Part shown: positions 43,365-54,452 of the stretch, in pieces | Numbering within the stretch: the first letter of the stretch is position 1 | Layout: every line of letters begins with the position of its first letter | From: Vallicoccus soli | GTDB taxonomy: Bacteria; Actinomycetota; Actinomycetes; Motilibacterales; Motilibacteraceae | NCBI RefSeq assembly: GCF_003594885.1 | Contig: NZ_QZEZ01000001.1 | Coordinates: forward strand, 310,001-374,000 | DNA length: 64,000 nt | Direction: 5' to 3' | Notes under the pieces: model-generated | Databases searched by the model: none | What the model was told of the DNA's origin: nothing | The model's input: only the letters and a program-made list of their open reading frames with translations | Translations under genes and position numbers: made by a program

Positions 43365-44374
43365 TGGCGGGCAACAGCCAGCGCCGGGGCGCGAAGCGCA
43401 ACCCGGGCTCGAAGAAGGGCGCGGTCGTCGGTTCCGGCGGCCAGCGCCGCCGCGCGCTCAAGGGCCGCGGGCCGACGCCGAAGGCGGAGGAGCGCACCGG
43501 CCACCCGGCCGCGCGCAAGGCGGCCGCGGTCGCGCGCCGGGCGGCCAGCGGCCAGGGCGGCCAGGGGGGCCAGGGCGGCGGGCAGCGCCCGAGCGGCCCG
43601 CGGCGCACCGGCGGCCCGCGGGGCAAGGAGTCCTCCGAGGTCGTGGCGGGGCGCAACAGCGTCGTCGAGGCGCTGCGCGCGGGGGTCCCGGCGAGCACGC
43701 TCTTCGTCGCGACCGGCCTGGACTCCGACGACCGCGTGCGCGAGGCGCTCAAGCGGGCGAACCAGGCGGGCGTCGCGATCCTCGAGGGCACGCGCACCGA
43801 CCTCGACCGCATCACCGACGGCGCGGTGCACCAGGGCGTGGCCCTGCAGGTGCCGCCGTACGACTACGCCGAGCCGCAGGACCTCCTGCGCGACGACACC
43901 GCGGGCGCGCCGCTCGTCGTGGCGCTCGACGGCGTCACCGACCCGCGCAACCTCGGGGCCGTCGTCCGCTCGACGAGCGCCTTCGGCGGCGCCGGCGTCG
44001 TGGTGCCCGAGCGGCGCGCCGCCGGGATGACCGCGGCGGCCTGGAAGACCTCGGCGGGCACGGCCGCGCGCACCCCCGTCGCCCGCGCCACCAACCTCAC
44101 CCGCGCGCTGCAGGACTACAAGGAGCGCGGGCTCTTCGTCGTCGGCCTCGACGCCGACGGCGAGGTGGAGCTGGACGAGCTCGAGATCGCCACCGAGCCG
44201 CTGGTGCTCGTGGTCGGGGGCGAGGGCGCGGGCCTGTCCCGGCTGGTCAAGGAGACGTGCGACCTCGTCGCGCGCATCCCCATGGACCGCGGCACCGAGT
44301 CGCTCAACGCGGGCGTGGCCGCCGGCGTCGCGCTCTACGAGGTGTCGCGCCGCCGCCGCGCCGCCCGGGGCTGA
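43364..44374 (+). CDS. rlmB: 23S rRNA 2'-O-methyltransferase (RlmB-type SpoU)
   Basis: A 336-aa SPOUT methyltransferase. The first about 85 residues are a basic, Gly/Gln-rich low-complexity extension ([19 protein letters not shown]). Then come the substrate-binding domain ([16 protein letters not shown]) and the SpoU knot: [20 protein letters not shown] (motif 1 with catalytic Arg), [15 protein letters not shown] (motif 2) and [20 protein letters not shown] (motif 3). It methylates the 23S rRNA peptidyl-transferase region (G2251 in E. coli). The ATG overlaps the cysS stop. Confidence 0.94.
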
Positions 44375-44395
44375 GGCCCGGGCGGCACCGGCCGC

Positions 44396-45661
<1,266 letters not shown>

Positions 45662-45814
45662 GGGGCCATCCCATCGTGCGCGGCGGCGGGCACGTGCGGC
45701 GGGGGCGTACGCGCGAGGCGCCCGGGCCGGTCTCGTCGACCGGCGCGGGCGCCCCGTGCGTGCGGCGGGGGAGCGTCCCCCGCCCTCGGCGCCGGCCGGG
45801 CCGGCGCGGGAGGG

Positions 45815-46921
<1,107 letters not shown>

Positions 46922-47087
46922 GGGGTGTGTCCTCTCACCGGCAGGAACGTGCCGGACGATCCGAGTGAGGGTGGTCACGCGCACCCTAGGGCTTCCAGGG
47001 GGTCGCGGCACATCCGCGGTCACCTGCATGTCACCCGATCGTGACCTGGGCGGGCCCCGGGCGGGCGTCGGCTAGCATGGATGCATC

Positions 47088-47729
47088 ATGGGTACAGCAC
47101 AGGCACCGGCAGCCGACCGGGTGTACGAGCACGTGCGCCGCGCCATCCTCGACCGCGACTACGCCGGGGGGCACCTGCTCACCGAGGGCGAGGTCGCCGA
47201 GGCGGTCGGCGTCTCCCGCACCCCCGTGCGCGAGGCGCTGCTGCGGCTCGAGGCGCAGGGGATGCTGCGGCTCTACCCCAAGCGCGGCGCCCTGGTCCTC
47301 GCGGTGAGCGCCGAGGAGGCCGACGACCTGTTCGAGGCCCGCGAGGTCGTCGAGGGCTTCTGCGCGCGCCGCGCCTGGGAGCGCCGCGGCGCGCTGCTGC
47401 CGCGCCTGGAGGAGCTGCTGGAGCGGATGCGCGCCCACCGGGCGGCCGGCGACGCCCGCGCGCTGTCCGAGCAGGACCGCGCCTTCCACGCCGCGGTCGT
47501 CGAGGCGGCCGGCAACGCGGTCTTCACCCGGCTCTACGACTCCCTGCGCGACCGGCAGACGGTGCTCGGCGAGGCCGCGGTGCACGCCTCGCCCGAGCGC
47601 ATGGACCGGGTGGTGGAGGAGCACGACGCCCTGCTGGCGGCGCTGCGCGGCGACGACCCGCACGTGTTCGAGGAGCTCGTGCGGCACCACGTCGAGTCCG
47701 CGGCGGACAACCTGCGGCGCAGCCGGTGA
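47088..47729 (+). CDS. GntR/FadR-family regulator (FCD domain)
   Basis: A 213-aa regulator: winged HTH (about 12-75; DRVYEHVRRAILDRDYAGGH, then VAEAVGVSRTPVREALLRLE) and an all-helical FCD effector domain (about 85-210) with the metal-ligand pattern Asp...His...His...His (QDRAFHAAVVEAAGN and VRHHVESAADN). It controls, most simply, the coupled MFS gene. ATG 47088 follows TAGCAT (47073-47078) by 9 nt, which suggests a leaderless or nearly leaderless mRNA. GTCAC/GTGAC symmetry at 47030-47045 upstream is a possible operator. Confidence 0.9.
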   Translation: MGTAQAPAADRVYEHVRRAILDRDYAGGHLLTEGEVAEAVGVSRTPVREALLRLEAQGMLRLYPKRGALVLAVSAEEADDLFEAREVVEGFCARRAWERRGALLPRLEELLERMRAHRAAGDARALSEQDRAFHAAVVEAAGNAVFTRLYDSLRDRQTVLGEAAVHASPERMDRVVEEHDALLAALRGDDPHVFEELVRHHVESAADNLRRSR

Positions 47730-49057
47730 GCGCCCGCGACGAGCGCGCCCCCCGCGGCGCGCTGCTCGTCTGGGGGACGGGCCTGCTCGCGTACCTCGTC
47801 GCGGTCCTGCACCGCAGCTCCCTCGGCGTCGCCGGGCTCGAGGCCTCGGAGCGGTTCGGGATCAGCGCCGCCACCCTGTCGCTGCTGACCGTGCTGCAGC
47901 TGGCCGTGTACGCCTCGATGCAGGTCCCGGCCGGCGTGCTGCTCGACCGCTTCGGCTCCCGGCGCCTGCTCGTCACGGGCGCGGCGCTCATGGCCGGCGG
48001 CCAGGTCGCGATGGCCCTCGCGGACGGCTTCGCGCAGGCCGTCGCGGCGCGCGTCCTCGTCGGGCTCGGCGACGCCCTGACCTTCATCAGCGTCCTGCGG
48101 CTCGTCGTCGCCTGGTTCCCGCCCCGGCGCACGCCCCTGTTCACCCAGCTCACCGGCGCGCTCGGCCAGCTCGGCCAGGTGCTCTCCGCCGTGCCGCTCG
48201 TCGCCGTGCTGCACGGCGCGGGCTGGCGCTCGGCGTTCCTCTGGGTCGCGGGCATCGGCGCGGTGGTGCTCGTGCTCGTGGCCGTCGTGCTGCGCGACGT
48301 CCCGCCGGGGCGGGTGCGGGTGGTGCCCGCCGTCGGGGTGCGCGACGTCGTCGACCTGCTGCGGCACGCCTGGCAGGAGCCGGGCACCCGGCTCGGGCTG
48401 TGGACGCACTTCGTCACGCAGTTCTCCAGCACCGTCTTCGTGCTGCTCTGGGGCTACCCGTTCCTCGTGTCGGGCCAGGGCCTCTCGGCCGGCGCCGCGG
48501 GTGCCCTGCTCACCGTGCTGACCCTGGTCAGCGTCGCTTCCGGCCCGGTGCTCGGCCACCTCGTCGGCGCGCACCCGTTCCACCGCTCGACCCTGGCGCT
48601 GGGCACCGTGGCGGCGAGCGCCACCGCCTGGGCCGCCGTGCTCGCCCTGCCCGGCCCGGCGCCGGTCTGGCTGCTCGTCGTCCTCGTGGTGACCATGGCC
48701 GTCGGCGGCCCCGCGTCGATGATCGGCTTCGACTTCGCCCGCACGGCGAACCCGGCGGCCCGCCTCGGCAGCGCCACCGGCATCGTCAACGTCGGGGGGT
48801 TCGTCGCCAGCCTCTGCACGGTGCTCGCCGTCGGGCTCGTCCTCGACGCCGTCGACGCGGGCGCGACCGGCACCGGCTACTCCCTCGAGGCGTTCCGCTG
48901 GGCGTTCCTCGTCCAGTACGCCGTCTGGGCCCTCGGCGCCGCCCAGGTCCTGCGCTACCGCCGCCAGGTCCGCCGCCGCCTCGCCGCCGCCGACCCCGAC
49001 CGGTACGCCGCCCTGCGCCGCGGCGAGCCCGTCCCCATCACGTCCGCCCTGCCCTGA
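47726..49057 (+). CDS. MFS transporter
   Basis: A 443-aa 12-span major facilitator. The region after the second span, LLDRFGSRRLLVTGAALMAG, is the motif A-like loop (DxxGxR/K). ARVLVGLGDALTFISVLRLV forms TM4-5, and a central cytoplasmic loop with RDVVDLLRHAW separates the halves. The C-terminal tail (RRRLAAADPDRYAALRRGEP) is basic. It resembles nitrate/oxalate or anion-type MFS carriers in general outline, but no substrate is evident. GTG 47726 overlaps the gntR stop (GTGA), so the regulator probably senses its cargo. Confidence 0.88.
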   Translation: MSARDERAPRGALLVWGTGLLAYLVAVLHRSSLGVAGLEASERFGISAATLSLLTVLQLAVYASMQVPAGVLLDRFGSRRLLVTGAALMAGGQVAMALADGFAQAVAARVLVGLGDALTFISVLRLVVAWFPPRRTPLFTQLTGALGQLGQVLSAVPLVAVLHGAGWRSAFLWVAGIGAVVLVLVAVVLRDVPPGRVRVVPAVGVRDVVDLLRHAWQEPGTRLGLWTHFVTQFSSTVFVLLWGYPFLVSGQGLSAGAAGALLTVLTLVSVASGPVLGHLVGAHPFHRSTLALGTVAASATAWAAVLALPGPAPVWLLVVLVVTMAVGGPASMIGFDFARTANPAARLGSATGIVNVGGFVASLCTVLAVGLVLDAVDAGATGTGYSLEAFRWAFLVQYAVWALGAAQVLRYRRQVRRRLAAADPDRYAALRRGEPVPITSALP

Positions 49058-49085
49058 GCCCTCCGGCGGCGACCCCGCACCCCCC

Positions 49086-49235
49086 GCCGTGATCATGCAG
49101 CCCCTCGGCCGTGATCATGCAGCTCCCCGGCCGTGGTCATGCAGCTGCTCGGCCGTGATCGTGCAGCCCCTCGGCCGTGATCATGCAGCCGCCCGGCGGT
49201 GATCGCCCGCCCGGCGGCGGTGGTGCAGCGCGCCG
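49086..49235. repeat. Tandem array of 22-bp repeats (best copy of the family)
   Basis: Five near-identical 22-nt units begin at 49086, 49108, 49130, 49152 and 49174, each with core GCCGTGATCATGCAG (variants GGTCATG and GATCGTG). A shortened sixth (49196-49213) and a diverged seventh (49214-49235) follow. The array fills the gap between the convergent MFS and LacI genes and has no spacer sequences between units, so it is not a CRISPR. Confidence 0.93.
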
Positions 49236-49256
49236 GGCTCACGCCGCCGCGGGCCC

Positions 49257-50273
49257 TCAGCGCGCGGGCCGCACGCCCGGGGCGGGCCCGGTCGAGCCGC
49301 GGACGACCAGCTCGGGGCGGAACATGAACTCCGCCCGCGGCGCCGGGGTGCCGCCGATCTCGTCGATGAGGGCGCGGACCGCCGCGGTGCCCATGGCGGC
49401 GACGGCCTGGCGCACGGTCGTCAGCGGCGGGTCGGTGAAGGCGATGAGCATGCTGTCGTCGTAGCCGACGACCGACACGTGGACCGGCACCTCGAGGCCG
49501 CGCCCGCGCACCGCCCGTACCGCGCCGAGCGCCATGAGGTCCGAGCCGCAGGCGACGGCGGTGCAGCCGAGGTCGAGCAGGCGCTCGGCGGCGGCCTGCC
49601 CGCCCTCGACGGAGAAGAGGCTGTACTCCACGTGGGCCTGCGCGCCCGGCACCTGCGCGACCGCCGCGCGGAACCCGCGCACCTTGCGCACCACCGGCAC
49701 GAAGCGCTCCGGGCCCACGGCCAGCCCGATCCGCCGGTGCCCCAGCGACGCGAGGTGCGACACGGCGAGGTCCATCGACACCACGTCGTCGTTGGAGACG
49801 AACGGCGCGTCGATGCCCTCGGCGTAGCCGTTGACGAGCACGACGGGCAGCCCGCGCTCGCGGAGCCGGTGGTAGCGCTCGTGGCTGGCGAGGGTGTCCG
49901 CGTGCCAGCCGCTGACGAAGATGATCCCGGCGACGCCGCGCTCGAGGAGCATGTCGACGTACTCGTCCTCGGTGACCCCGCCGGGCATGTGCGTGCACAG
50001 GACCGGCGTGTAGCCGCGCTGGGCCAGCCCGTTCTCGATGACCTGGGCGAACGCCGGGAAGATCGGGTTCTCCAGCTCCGGGACGACGAGCCCGACGAGG
50101 CCCGCGCTGCGCTCGCGCAGCTTGCTGGGGCGCTCGTACCCGAGGACGTCGAGGGCGGTGAGCACGGCCTTGCGGGTGTGCGCGGCGACCCCGGGCTTGC
50201 CGTTGAGGACGCGGCTGACCGTGGCCTCGGAGACCCCCGCCTGGACGGCGATGTCGTAGAGCCGGGCTGCCAT
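49257..50273 (-). CDS. LacI-family transcriptional regulator
   Basis: A 338-aa LacI/GalR repressor. The N-terminal HTH is ARLYDIAVQAGVSEATVSRV with hinge LNGKPGVAAHTRKAV. The effector domain has periplasmic-binding-protein folds: LVGLVVPELENPIFPAFAQV, GIIFVSGWHADT, HRRIGLAVGP and SVVGYDDSMLIAFTDPPLTT. The ligand is probably a sugar. ATG 50273 lies 7 nt after TACAGT (50281-50286 on the minus strand), a leaderless start. GCTTGCAAGC at 50312-50321 is a likely autoregulatory operator. It is not adjacent to a sugar transporter. Confidence 0.92.
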   Translation of the reverse strand: MAARLYDIAVQAGVSEATVSRVLNGKPGVAAHTRKAVLTALDVLGYERPSKLRERSAGLVGLVVPELENPIFPAFAQVIENGLAQRGYTPVLCTHMPGGVTEDEYVDMLLERGVAGIIFVSGWHADTLASHERYHRLRERGLPVVLVNGYAEGIDAPFVSNDDVVSMDLAVSHLASLGHRRIGLAVGPERFVPVVRKVRGFRAAVAQVPGAQAHVEYSLFSVEGGQAAAERLLDLGCTAVACGSDLMALGAVRAVRGRGLEVPVHVSVVGYDDSMLIAFTDPPLTTVRQAVAAMGTAAVRALIDEIGGTPAPRAEFMFRPELVVRGSTGPAPGVRPAR

Positions 50274-50311
50274 GGGCGGGACTGTAACGTCTTGCAGCGG
50301 CTTGTGGTGGT

Positions 50312-50321
50312 GCTTGCAAGC
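50312..50321. promoter_or_regulatory. LacI-type operator
   Basis: GCTTGCAAGC, a perfect 10-bp palindrome of LacI/GalR operator form, lies 39 nt upstream of the lacI start. A related half-site, CTTGCAGCGGCTTG, lies at 50291-50304. Confidence 0.65.
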
Positions 50322-50324
50322 GCC

Positions 50325-51011
50325 TCAGGCGGGGGCCGGCCGCGGCGCCGGGGCGCTGAGCCGGTAGCCCATGCCGCGCACCGTCGCGATGCGCTCGGCC
50401 CCCAGCTTGCGGCGCAGGTAGCGCACGTAGACGTCCACGACGTTGGAGCCGGGGTCGAAGTCGTAGCCCCAGACGTGCGAGAGGAGCTGCTCGCGGCTCA
50501 GGACCTGGTCGGGGTTGCGCAGGAAGGTCTCCAGCAGGAGGAACTCGCGCGCCGTCAGGTCGACCGTACGGCCCCCCACCGCCGCCCGGCGGGTGCGCAG
50601 GTCCAGCGTGATGCCGCCGTGCGCGAGGACCGTCGTCTCCGACGTGCCCCCGGTGGCGCGCAGCCGCAGCCGGATGCGCGCGAGCAGCTCCTCGAAGCGG
50701 AAGGGCTTGGGCACGTAGTCGTCCGCCCCGCCCTCGAGCCCCGCGACGGTGTCGGTGACCGAGTCGCGCGCGGTGAGGATGACGACGGGGATCCGGCTGC
50801 CGGACCCGCGGACGCGCGACAGGACCTCGAAGCCGTCGCACCCGGGCAGGCCCACGTCGAGCACGAGCAGGTCGAACTCGCCGGTGAGCGCGTGGTCGAC
50901 CGCGGAGGGGCCGTCGCCGACCACGCTGACCGTGAACCCGTTCGCCCGCAGCCCCTTGGCCACGAACATCGCGATGCGCTCCTCGTCCTCGGCGATGAGG
51001 ATGCGGTTCAC
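50325..51011 (-). CDS. OmpR-family response regulator
   Basis: A 228-aa two-component regulator. The receiver has the acidic pair in ILIAEDEERIAMFV, the phospho-Asp in FDLLVLDVGLPGCDGFEVL, Thr in VVILTARD and Lys in YVPKPFRFEELLARI. The winged helix has LTAREFLLLETFLRNPDQVL, then SNVVDVYVRYLRRKLG. GTG 51011 overlaps the kinase stop (GTGA). It resembles actinobacterial TrcR/MprA-like regulators. The direct repeat TGAGA-N6-TGAGA at 53264-53279 is a plausible own-operon site. Confidence 0.93.
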   Translation of the reverse strand: MNRILIAEDEERIAMFVAKGLRANGFTVSVVGDGPSAVDHALTGEFDLLVLDVGLPGCDGFEVLSRVRGSGSRIPVVILTARDSVTDTVAGLEGGADDYVPKPFRFEELLARIRLRLRATGGTSETTVLAHGGITLDLRTRRAAVGGRTVDLTAREFLLLETFLRNPDQVLSREQLLSHVWGYDFDPGSNVVDVYVRYLRRKLGAERIATVRGMGYRLSAPAPRPAPA

Positions 51012-52639
51012 GGACGCCCTCCCTGGTCGTCGAGGTGCACCGGCACGCGCCGGTCCACCGGGATCTCGAGCTCGACGACGGCCCCGAGGCCGACGCCGCT
51101 GCGCATGCTCGCGCGGCCGCCGTGCGCGGCGGCGATGGCGGAGACGATGGCCAGGCCGAGGCCCGAGCCCTCCGTACGGGTCGAGCTGCCGCCGCGGACG
51201 AAGCGCTCGAAGACCCGGTCGGCCTCGGCCTGGTCGAGCCCCCGGCCGGTGTCGCGGACCCACAGCCGCGCCACGGGCCCGTCGACGGCGGCGCCGACCG
51301 CCACCGTGGCGCCCTCCTCCGAGTACTTCACCGCGTTCTGCGCGAGCTGCACGAGCGCCTGGGTGAGCCGCTGGCGGTCGGCGAGGACGACGGCCTCGGG
51401 CCGCGCGTCCACGAGCCAGGTGCGCGGGCCCAGGGCGCGCGCCTTGTCCACGACGTCCTCGACGAGCTCGCCGAGGTCGACGCGCTCGGGGCGCAGGAAG
51501 TCCGGGCGCTCGGCCTTGGCGAGCAGCAGCAGCTCCTCGACGAGCCGGCTCATCCGGTCGACCTCGTCGACGAGCAGGTCGCGCGTCTCCGCGACGTCGC
51601 GCGGGTCGTCCGGGTCCAGGAGCTCGAGCTGGCCCCGCAGGATGGTCAGGGGGGTGCGCAGCTCGTGGCCCGCGTCGTCGATGAACTCGCGCTGCGTGGT
51701 GAAGGCGCTCTCCAGCCGGTCGAGCATCGCGTTGAACGTGCGCGCGAGCTCGGACACGTCGTCGGCGCCGCGCACGGCGATGCGCTGCGACAGGTCGTCG
51801 TCGCTGATGCGCTGCGCGGTGCGCCGCAGCGCGCGCAGCGGTGACAGCAGCCGCCCGGCCACGAGCCAGCCGGCGGCGGCGACCAGGGCCAGGGCGACCA
51901 CGGCGGTGACCGCGTACGCCCGCACGGCCGGGATGAACTCCGCGTGCTCGCGGTCGATGAAGCTCGCGACCACGTAGTGCCCCGCCTCGGCGCCGCGGCG
52001 CACCTCGAGGGCGGCGAAGCGGATCTCCTCGCCCTGCACCTCGACGGTGCGGAAGGCGGCGCCGTCCACCCCGTTCACCGCCGCGATGAACGCCGGCTCG
52101 GTCTCCAGCGGCAGCTCGTCCCGCCCCGGGGTGAACACCACGGGGGCGCCGCCGACGAAGCCGACGATGCGCTCGTGCTGGTCCGGGACGTTGCGCTGCA
52201 GCGCCACGGTCAGCAGGCGGGTCAGCGAGGTGAAGGCCTCGCCGGTCTGCGGGTCCACCCCGGTCTCCTGCAGGCCGCGGAACTCCTCGACCTCCTGGCT
52301 GATCGCCTCGTCGGTGCCGCGGTCGATGCGGGCGGTCTCGACGAGGTACGCCGTCGCGCCGGCCCCGCCGAGCCCGAGCGCGCTGAGGACCACGACCCAG
52401 GTCAGGATCCGGGTGCGGACGGTGAAGGTGCCGCGCAGCCGCCGCAGGCCCCCCGGGGCGGGCTCCGCCGCCGGGGTGCGGCGGGTACGGCCGGTGGGGG
52501 TGCCGGCCGGCGGGGCGGCCGGCCGCGGGGGCAGGGAGGGCTGCTCGCGCGTCGGCGCCCCCGGGTCCGCGGGGCGTCCGCCCGTGCCGCTCACCGCCAC
52601 GCGCCCATCCTCGCCCCGGTCGACGGTGCCGGTGCTCAC
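51008..52639 (-). CDS. Sensor histidine kinase
   Basis: A 543-aa kinase. A long Pro/Arg/Thr-rich cytoplasmic N-terminus (1-75) is followed by TM1 (ILTWVVVLSALGLGGAGATAYL), an extracytoplasmic sensor (about 100-235), TM2 (AYAVTAVVALALVAAAGWLV), a HAMP domain (LSPLRALRRTAQRISDDDLS), HisKA with His325 in FIDDAGHELRTPLTIL, and HATPase with LAQNAVKYSEEG, VRDTGRGLD, FERFVRG and GSGLGLAIVSAI. GTG 52639 overlaps the upstream gene stop, and the kinase in turn overlaps its regulator, giving a three-gene operon. The stimulus is unknown. Confidence 0.92.
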   Translation of the reverse strand: MSTGTVDRGEDGRVAVSGTGGRPADPGAPTREQPSLPPRPAAPPAGTPTGRTRRTPAAEPAPGGLRRLRGTFTVRTRILTWVVVLSALGLGGAGATAYLVETARIDRGTDEAISQEVEEFRGLQETGVDPQTGEAFTSLTRLLTVALQRNVPDQHERIVGFVGGAPVVFTPGRDELPLETEPAFIAAVNGVDGAAFRTVEVQGEEIRFAALEVRRGAEAGHYVVASFIDREHAEFIPAVRAYAVTAVVALALVAAAGWLVAGRLLSPLRALRRTAQRISDDDLSQRIAVRGADDVSELARTFNAMLDRLESAFTTQREFIDDAGHELRTPLTILRGQLELLDPDDPRDVAETRDLLVDEVDRMSRLVEELLLLAKAERPDFLRPERVDLGELVEDVVDKARALGPRTWLVDARPEAVVLADRQRLTQALVQLAQNAVKYSEEGATVAVGAAVDGPVARLWVRDTGRGLDQAEADRVFERFVRGGSSTRTEGSGLGLAIVSAIAAAHGGRASMRSGVGLGAVVELEIPVDRRVPVHLDDQGGRP

Positions 52640-53229
52640 CGGTCGTCGCCGTCGCCGTCGTCGTCCCCGCCGTCGTCGTCCCCGCCGGCCCCGCTGTCGT
52701 CGTCCCGGCTGTCGTCCCGGCTGTCGTCGCGGTCGTCGTCGCGGTCGTCGCGGTCGTCGCTGCGGTCGTCGCTGCGGTCGTCGCTGCGGTCGTCGCCGCG
52801 CCGCTCCGCCCGGTCGTCGTCGTCCCCGCCCGAGGAGCCGGCGCCCCCGGACGCGCCGGACCCGCCGGACCCGCCCCGGGCCGGCGCCGCGCCGCCGTCG
52901 TCGTCCCGGTCGTCCCGCTCGTCCCGCTCGTCGCGGTCGTCGCCCGGCTCGACGCGGTCGTCCCGGTCGCGCTCGCCGCCGTCGTCGTCCACGGTGCGGG
53001 GCGCGGGCACGACGGGCGTCGGCCGCGGCGGCGGGCCCGCCGGGCGCCCGGCGGGGGTCGTCCCCGGGGTGGCCCCGGGGGTGGCGGGCGCGGTGGCCGT
53101 CGGGACGTCGAGGACGAGCGGCCCCCCGAGCTCCGGCGGCGGGGTGCTGCCCGTCGTCGCCGCGGCGACGGCGAGGCCGGCGACGGCCGAGGCGCCGAGG
53201 GCGGCGACTGCCTTGAGGACTGGACGCAT
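52636..53229 (-). CDS. Exported Asp/Arg-repeat low-complexity protein
   Basis: A 197-aa protein with a signal or anchor segment (KAVAALGASAVAGLAVAAATTG), a Pro/Thr-rich stretch and a very hydrophilic C-terminal half. That half has repeats such as DDRSDDRSDDRSDDRDD and clusters of Asp (GGDDDGGDDDGDGDDR), underlain by tandem GTCGTCGCTGCG-type DNA repeats. No folded domain is evident. The Asp-rich tail might bind Ca2+ or other cations at the surface. It is the first gene of the two-component operon (its stop overlaps the kinase start), so it may be a target or a ligand-presenting partner of the kinase. ATG 53229. Confidence 0.72.
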   Translation of the reverse strand: MRPVLKAVAALGASAVAGLAVAAATTGSTPPPELGGPLVLDVPTATAPATPGATPGTTPAGRPAGPPPRPTPVVPAPRTVDDDGGERDRDDRVEPGDDRDERDERDDRDDDGGAAPARGGSGGSGASGGAGSSGGDDDDRAERRGDDRSDDRSDDRSDDRDDRDDDRDDSRDDSRDDDSGAGGDDDGGDDDGDGDDR

Positions 53230-53263
53230 GCCCCCAGGGTGCGGGAGGCGGAGGAGGCGCGCG

Positions 53264-53285
53264 TGAGACTCCTGTGAGAGGACTC
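53264..53285. promoter_or_regulatory. 11-bp-period direct repeat upstream of two-component operon
   Basis: TGAGACTCCTG (53264-53274) and TGAGAGGACTC (53275-53285) are adjacent and in phase at 11 nt, the spacing typical of OmpR-family binding sites. They lie 35-56 nt upstream of the ATG at 53229. Confidence 0.6.
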
Positions 53286-53342
53286 TCATCCGCGGTGGAC
53301 CGTCCCGGTGCGGCTAGCCTGGGCGCCCGCCCGCGAGGGCCC

Positions 53343-53415
53343 GCCGGCGTGGCGCAACTGGCAGCGCACCCGACTTGTAATCGGGCGGTTGGGGGTTCGA
53401 GTCCCCCCGCCGGCT
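53343..53415 (+). tRNA. tRNA-Thr (anticodon TGT)
   Basis: A 73-nt cloverleaf: acceptor stem GCCGGCG/CGCCGGC (53343-53349 with 53408-53414), discriminator T at 53415, anticodon stem CCCGA/TCGGG with loop CTTGTAA (anticodon TGT at 53376-53378), and T arm GGGGG-TTCGAGT-CCCCC (53391-53407). The CCA end is not encoded. The G1-C72, C2-G71 and anticodon bases fit Thr identity. It decodes ACA and probably other ACN codons. Confidence 0.95.
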
Positions 53416-53519
53416 CTCGCGCCGCCGCGGCCCGCGCGCCGCGGCGGCCCGTGCCCCACCGGAGGAGCGGCGGGCGCCGCGCTTGACGGCGCACGACCGC
53501 CCGCCGCAGAGTCGGGCGG

Positions 53520-54452
53520 GTGCCCACCGACCCCCCGGACGCGCCCCAGCCGGACCAGCCGGACCAGCCGGACGTACCGCTGCGGGCCGCGCTCTTCCTG
53601 CGCGGCGACGCGGAGCGGCACCTGGCCCGGCTCGACGCGGTCGACGCCGACGCGGTGGTCGTGGACCTGGAGGACGCCGTCGACCCCGCCGGGAAGGACG
53701 CGGCGCGGGCCCTGGTGGCCGAGCACCTGCGCCCCCGGCCGCGGGGCCGGGCGCTGTGGGTGCGGGTGAACGCGGCGACCGGCCCGGTCGTCGACCTCGA
53801 CCTCGACGCCGGGCTGTGGCCCTGCACCAGCGGTGTCGCCCTGCCCAAGCTGCAGGACCCGGCGGAGCTGGTCCTGCTCGACGCGGCGCTGGCGCGATGG
53901 GAGGCGGCCCGCGGCGTGCCGGTCGGCACCACGGGCGTGCTCGGGATGGTGGAGACGGCCGCCGGCGTCCTGGCCCTGCCCGCGGTCCTCGCGGCGCGGC
54001 CGGCCCGCCCGCTGCGGCTGGCCTTCGGCCCGGCGGACTACGCGGCGGAGCGCGGCCTCGCGGTGGAGGCGGCGCTGCCGGCGCTGGAGCACGCCCGCGC
54101 CGCGCTCGTCCTGCACTCGGTGGCCGCGGGCCTGCCCGCGCCGCTCGACGGCCCGTGGATGCGCGTCGGCGACGACGCCGGCCTCGCCGCGGACTCCCGG
54201 CGCTCCGCTGGGCACGGCTTCGGCGGGCGCCTGGCCATCCACCCCGGTCAGGTCCCGGTGGTCCGGGCCGCGTACGGCGGCGGCGAGGACCTGGAGCGGG
54301 CCCGCGCGGTCGTGGCGGCGTGGGCGGCGCGCCCGGCCGGCACCGGGTCGGTGCGCGTCGGCGACGAGTTCGTCGACGCCCCCGTGCACGCCGCGGCGGC
54401 GGCGCTGCTCGCCGCGACGGGCGAGGCCGACCGGACGGGGGAGCGGCCGTGA
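53520..54452 (+). CDS. HpcH/HpaI-family CoA-ester lyase (CitE-like)
   Basis: A 310-aa TIM-barrel lyase of the CitE/malyl-CoA lyase family, which splits beta-hydroxyacyl-CoA esters into acetyl-CoA and an oxo acid. Motifs are RAALFLRGDAERHLARL (N-terminal CoA site, somewhat atypical), VVVDLEDAVDPAGKDAARAL (metal-binding Glu/Asp), LWVRVNAATG, VLGMVETAAGVLAL (second metal Glu), AFGPADYAAERGL and FGGRLAIHPGQV. It overlaps a CoA transferase gene by 4 nt and precedes a GntP-type permease, suggesting uptake, CoA activation and cleavage of one organic acid. GTG 53520. Confidence 0.88.
   Translation: MPTDPPDAPQPDQPDQPDVPLRAALFLRGDAERHLARLDAVDADAVVVDLEDAVDPAGKDAARALVAEHLRPRPRGRALWVRVNAATGPVVDLDLDAGLWPCTSGVALPKLQDPAELVLLDAALARWEAARGVPVGTTGVLGMVETAAGVLALPAVLAARPARPLRLAFGPADYAAERGLAVEAALPALEHARAALVLHSVAAGLPAPLDGPWMRVGDDAGLAADSRRSAGHGFGGRLAIHPGQVPVVRAAYGGGEDLERARAVVAAWAARPAGTGSVRVGDEFVDAPVHAAAAALLAATGEADRTGERP

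Noticed and set aside
49086-49235. CRISPR array
   Set aside because: Units are contiguous 22-mers without unique spacers, and no cas genes are near.
53343-53415. Integrated element at tRNA-Thr
   Set aside because: I found no integrase and no duplicated tRNA 3' end in the following genes. The downstream module is only a weak hint of transfer.
53274-53486. Small plus-strand ORF across the tRNA
   Set aside because: Its translation covers the tRNA gene and has no family resemblance.
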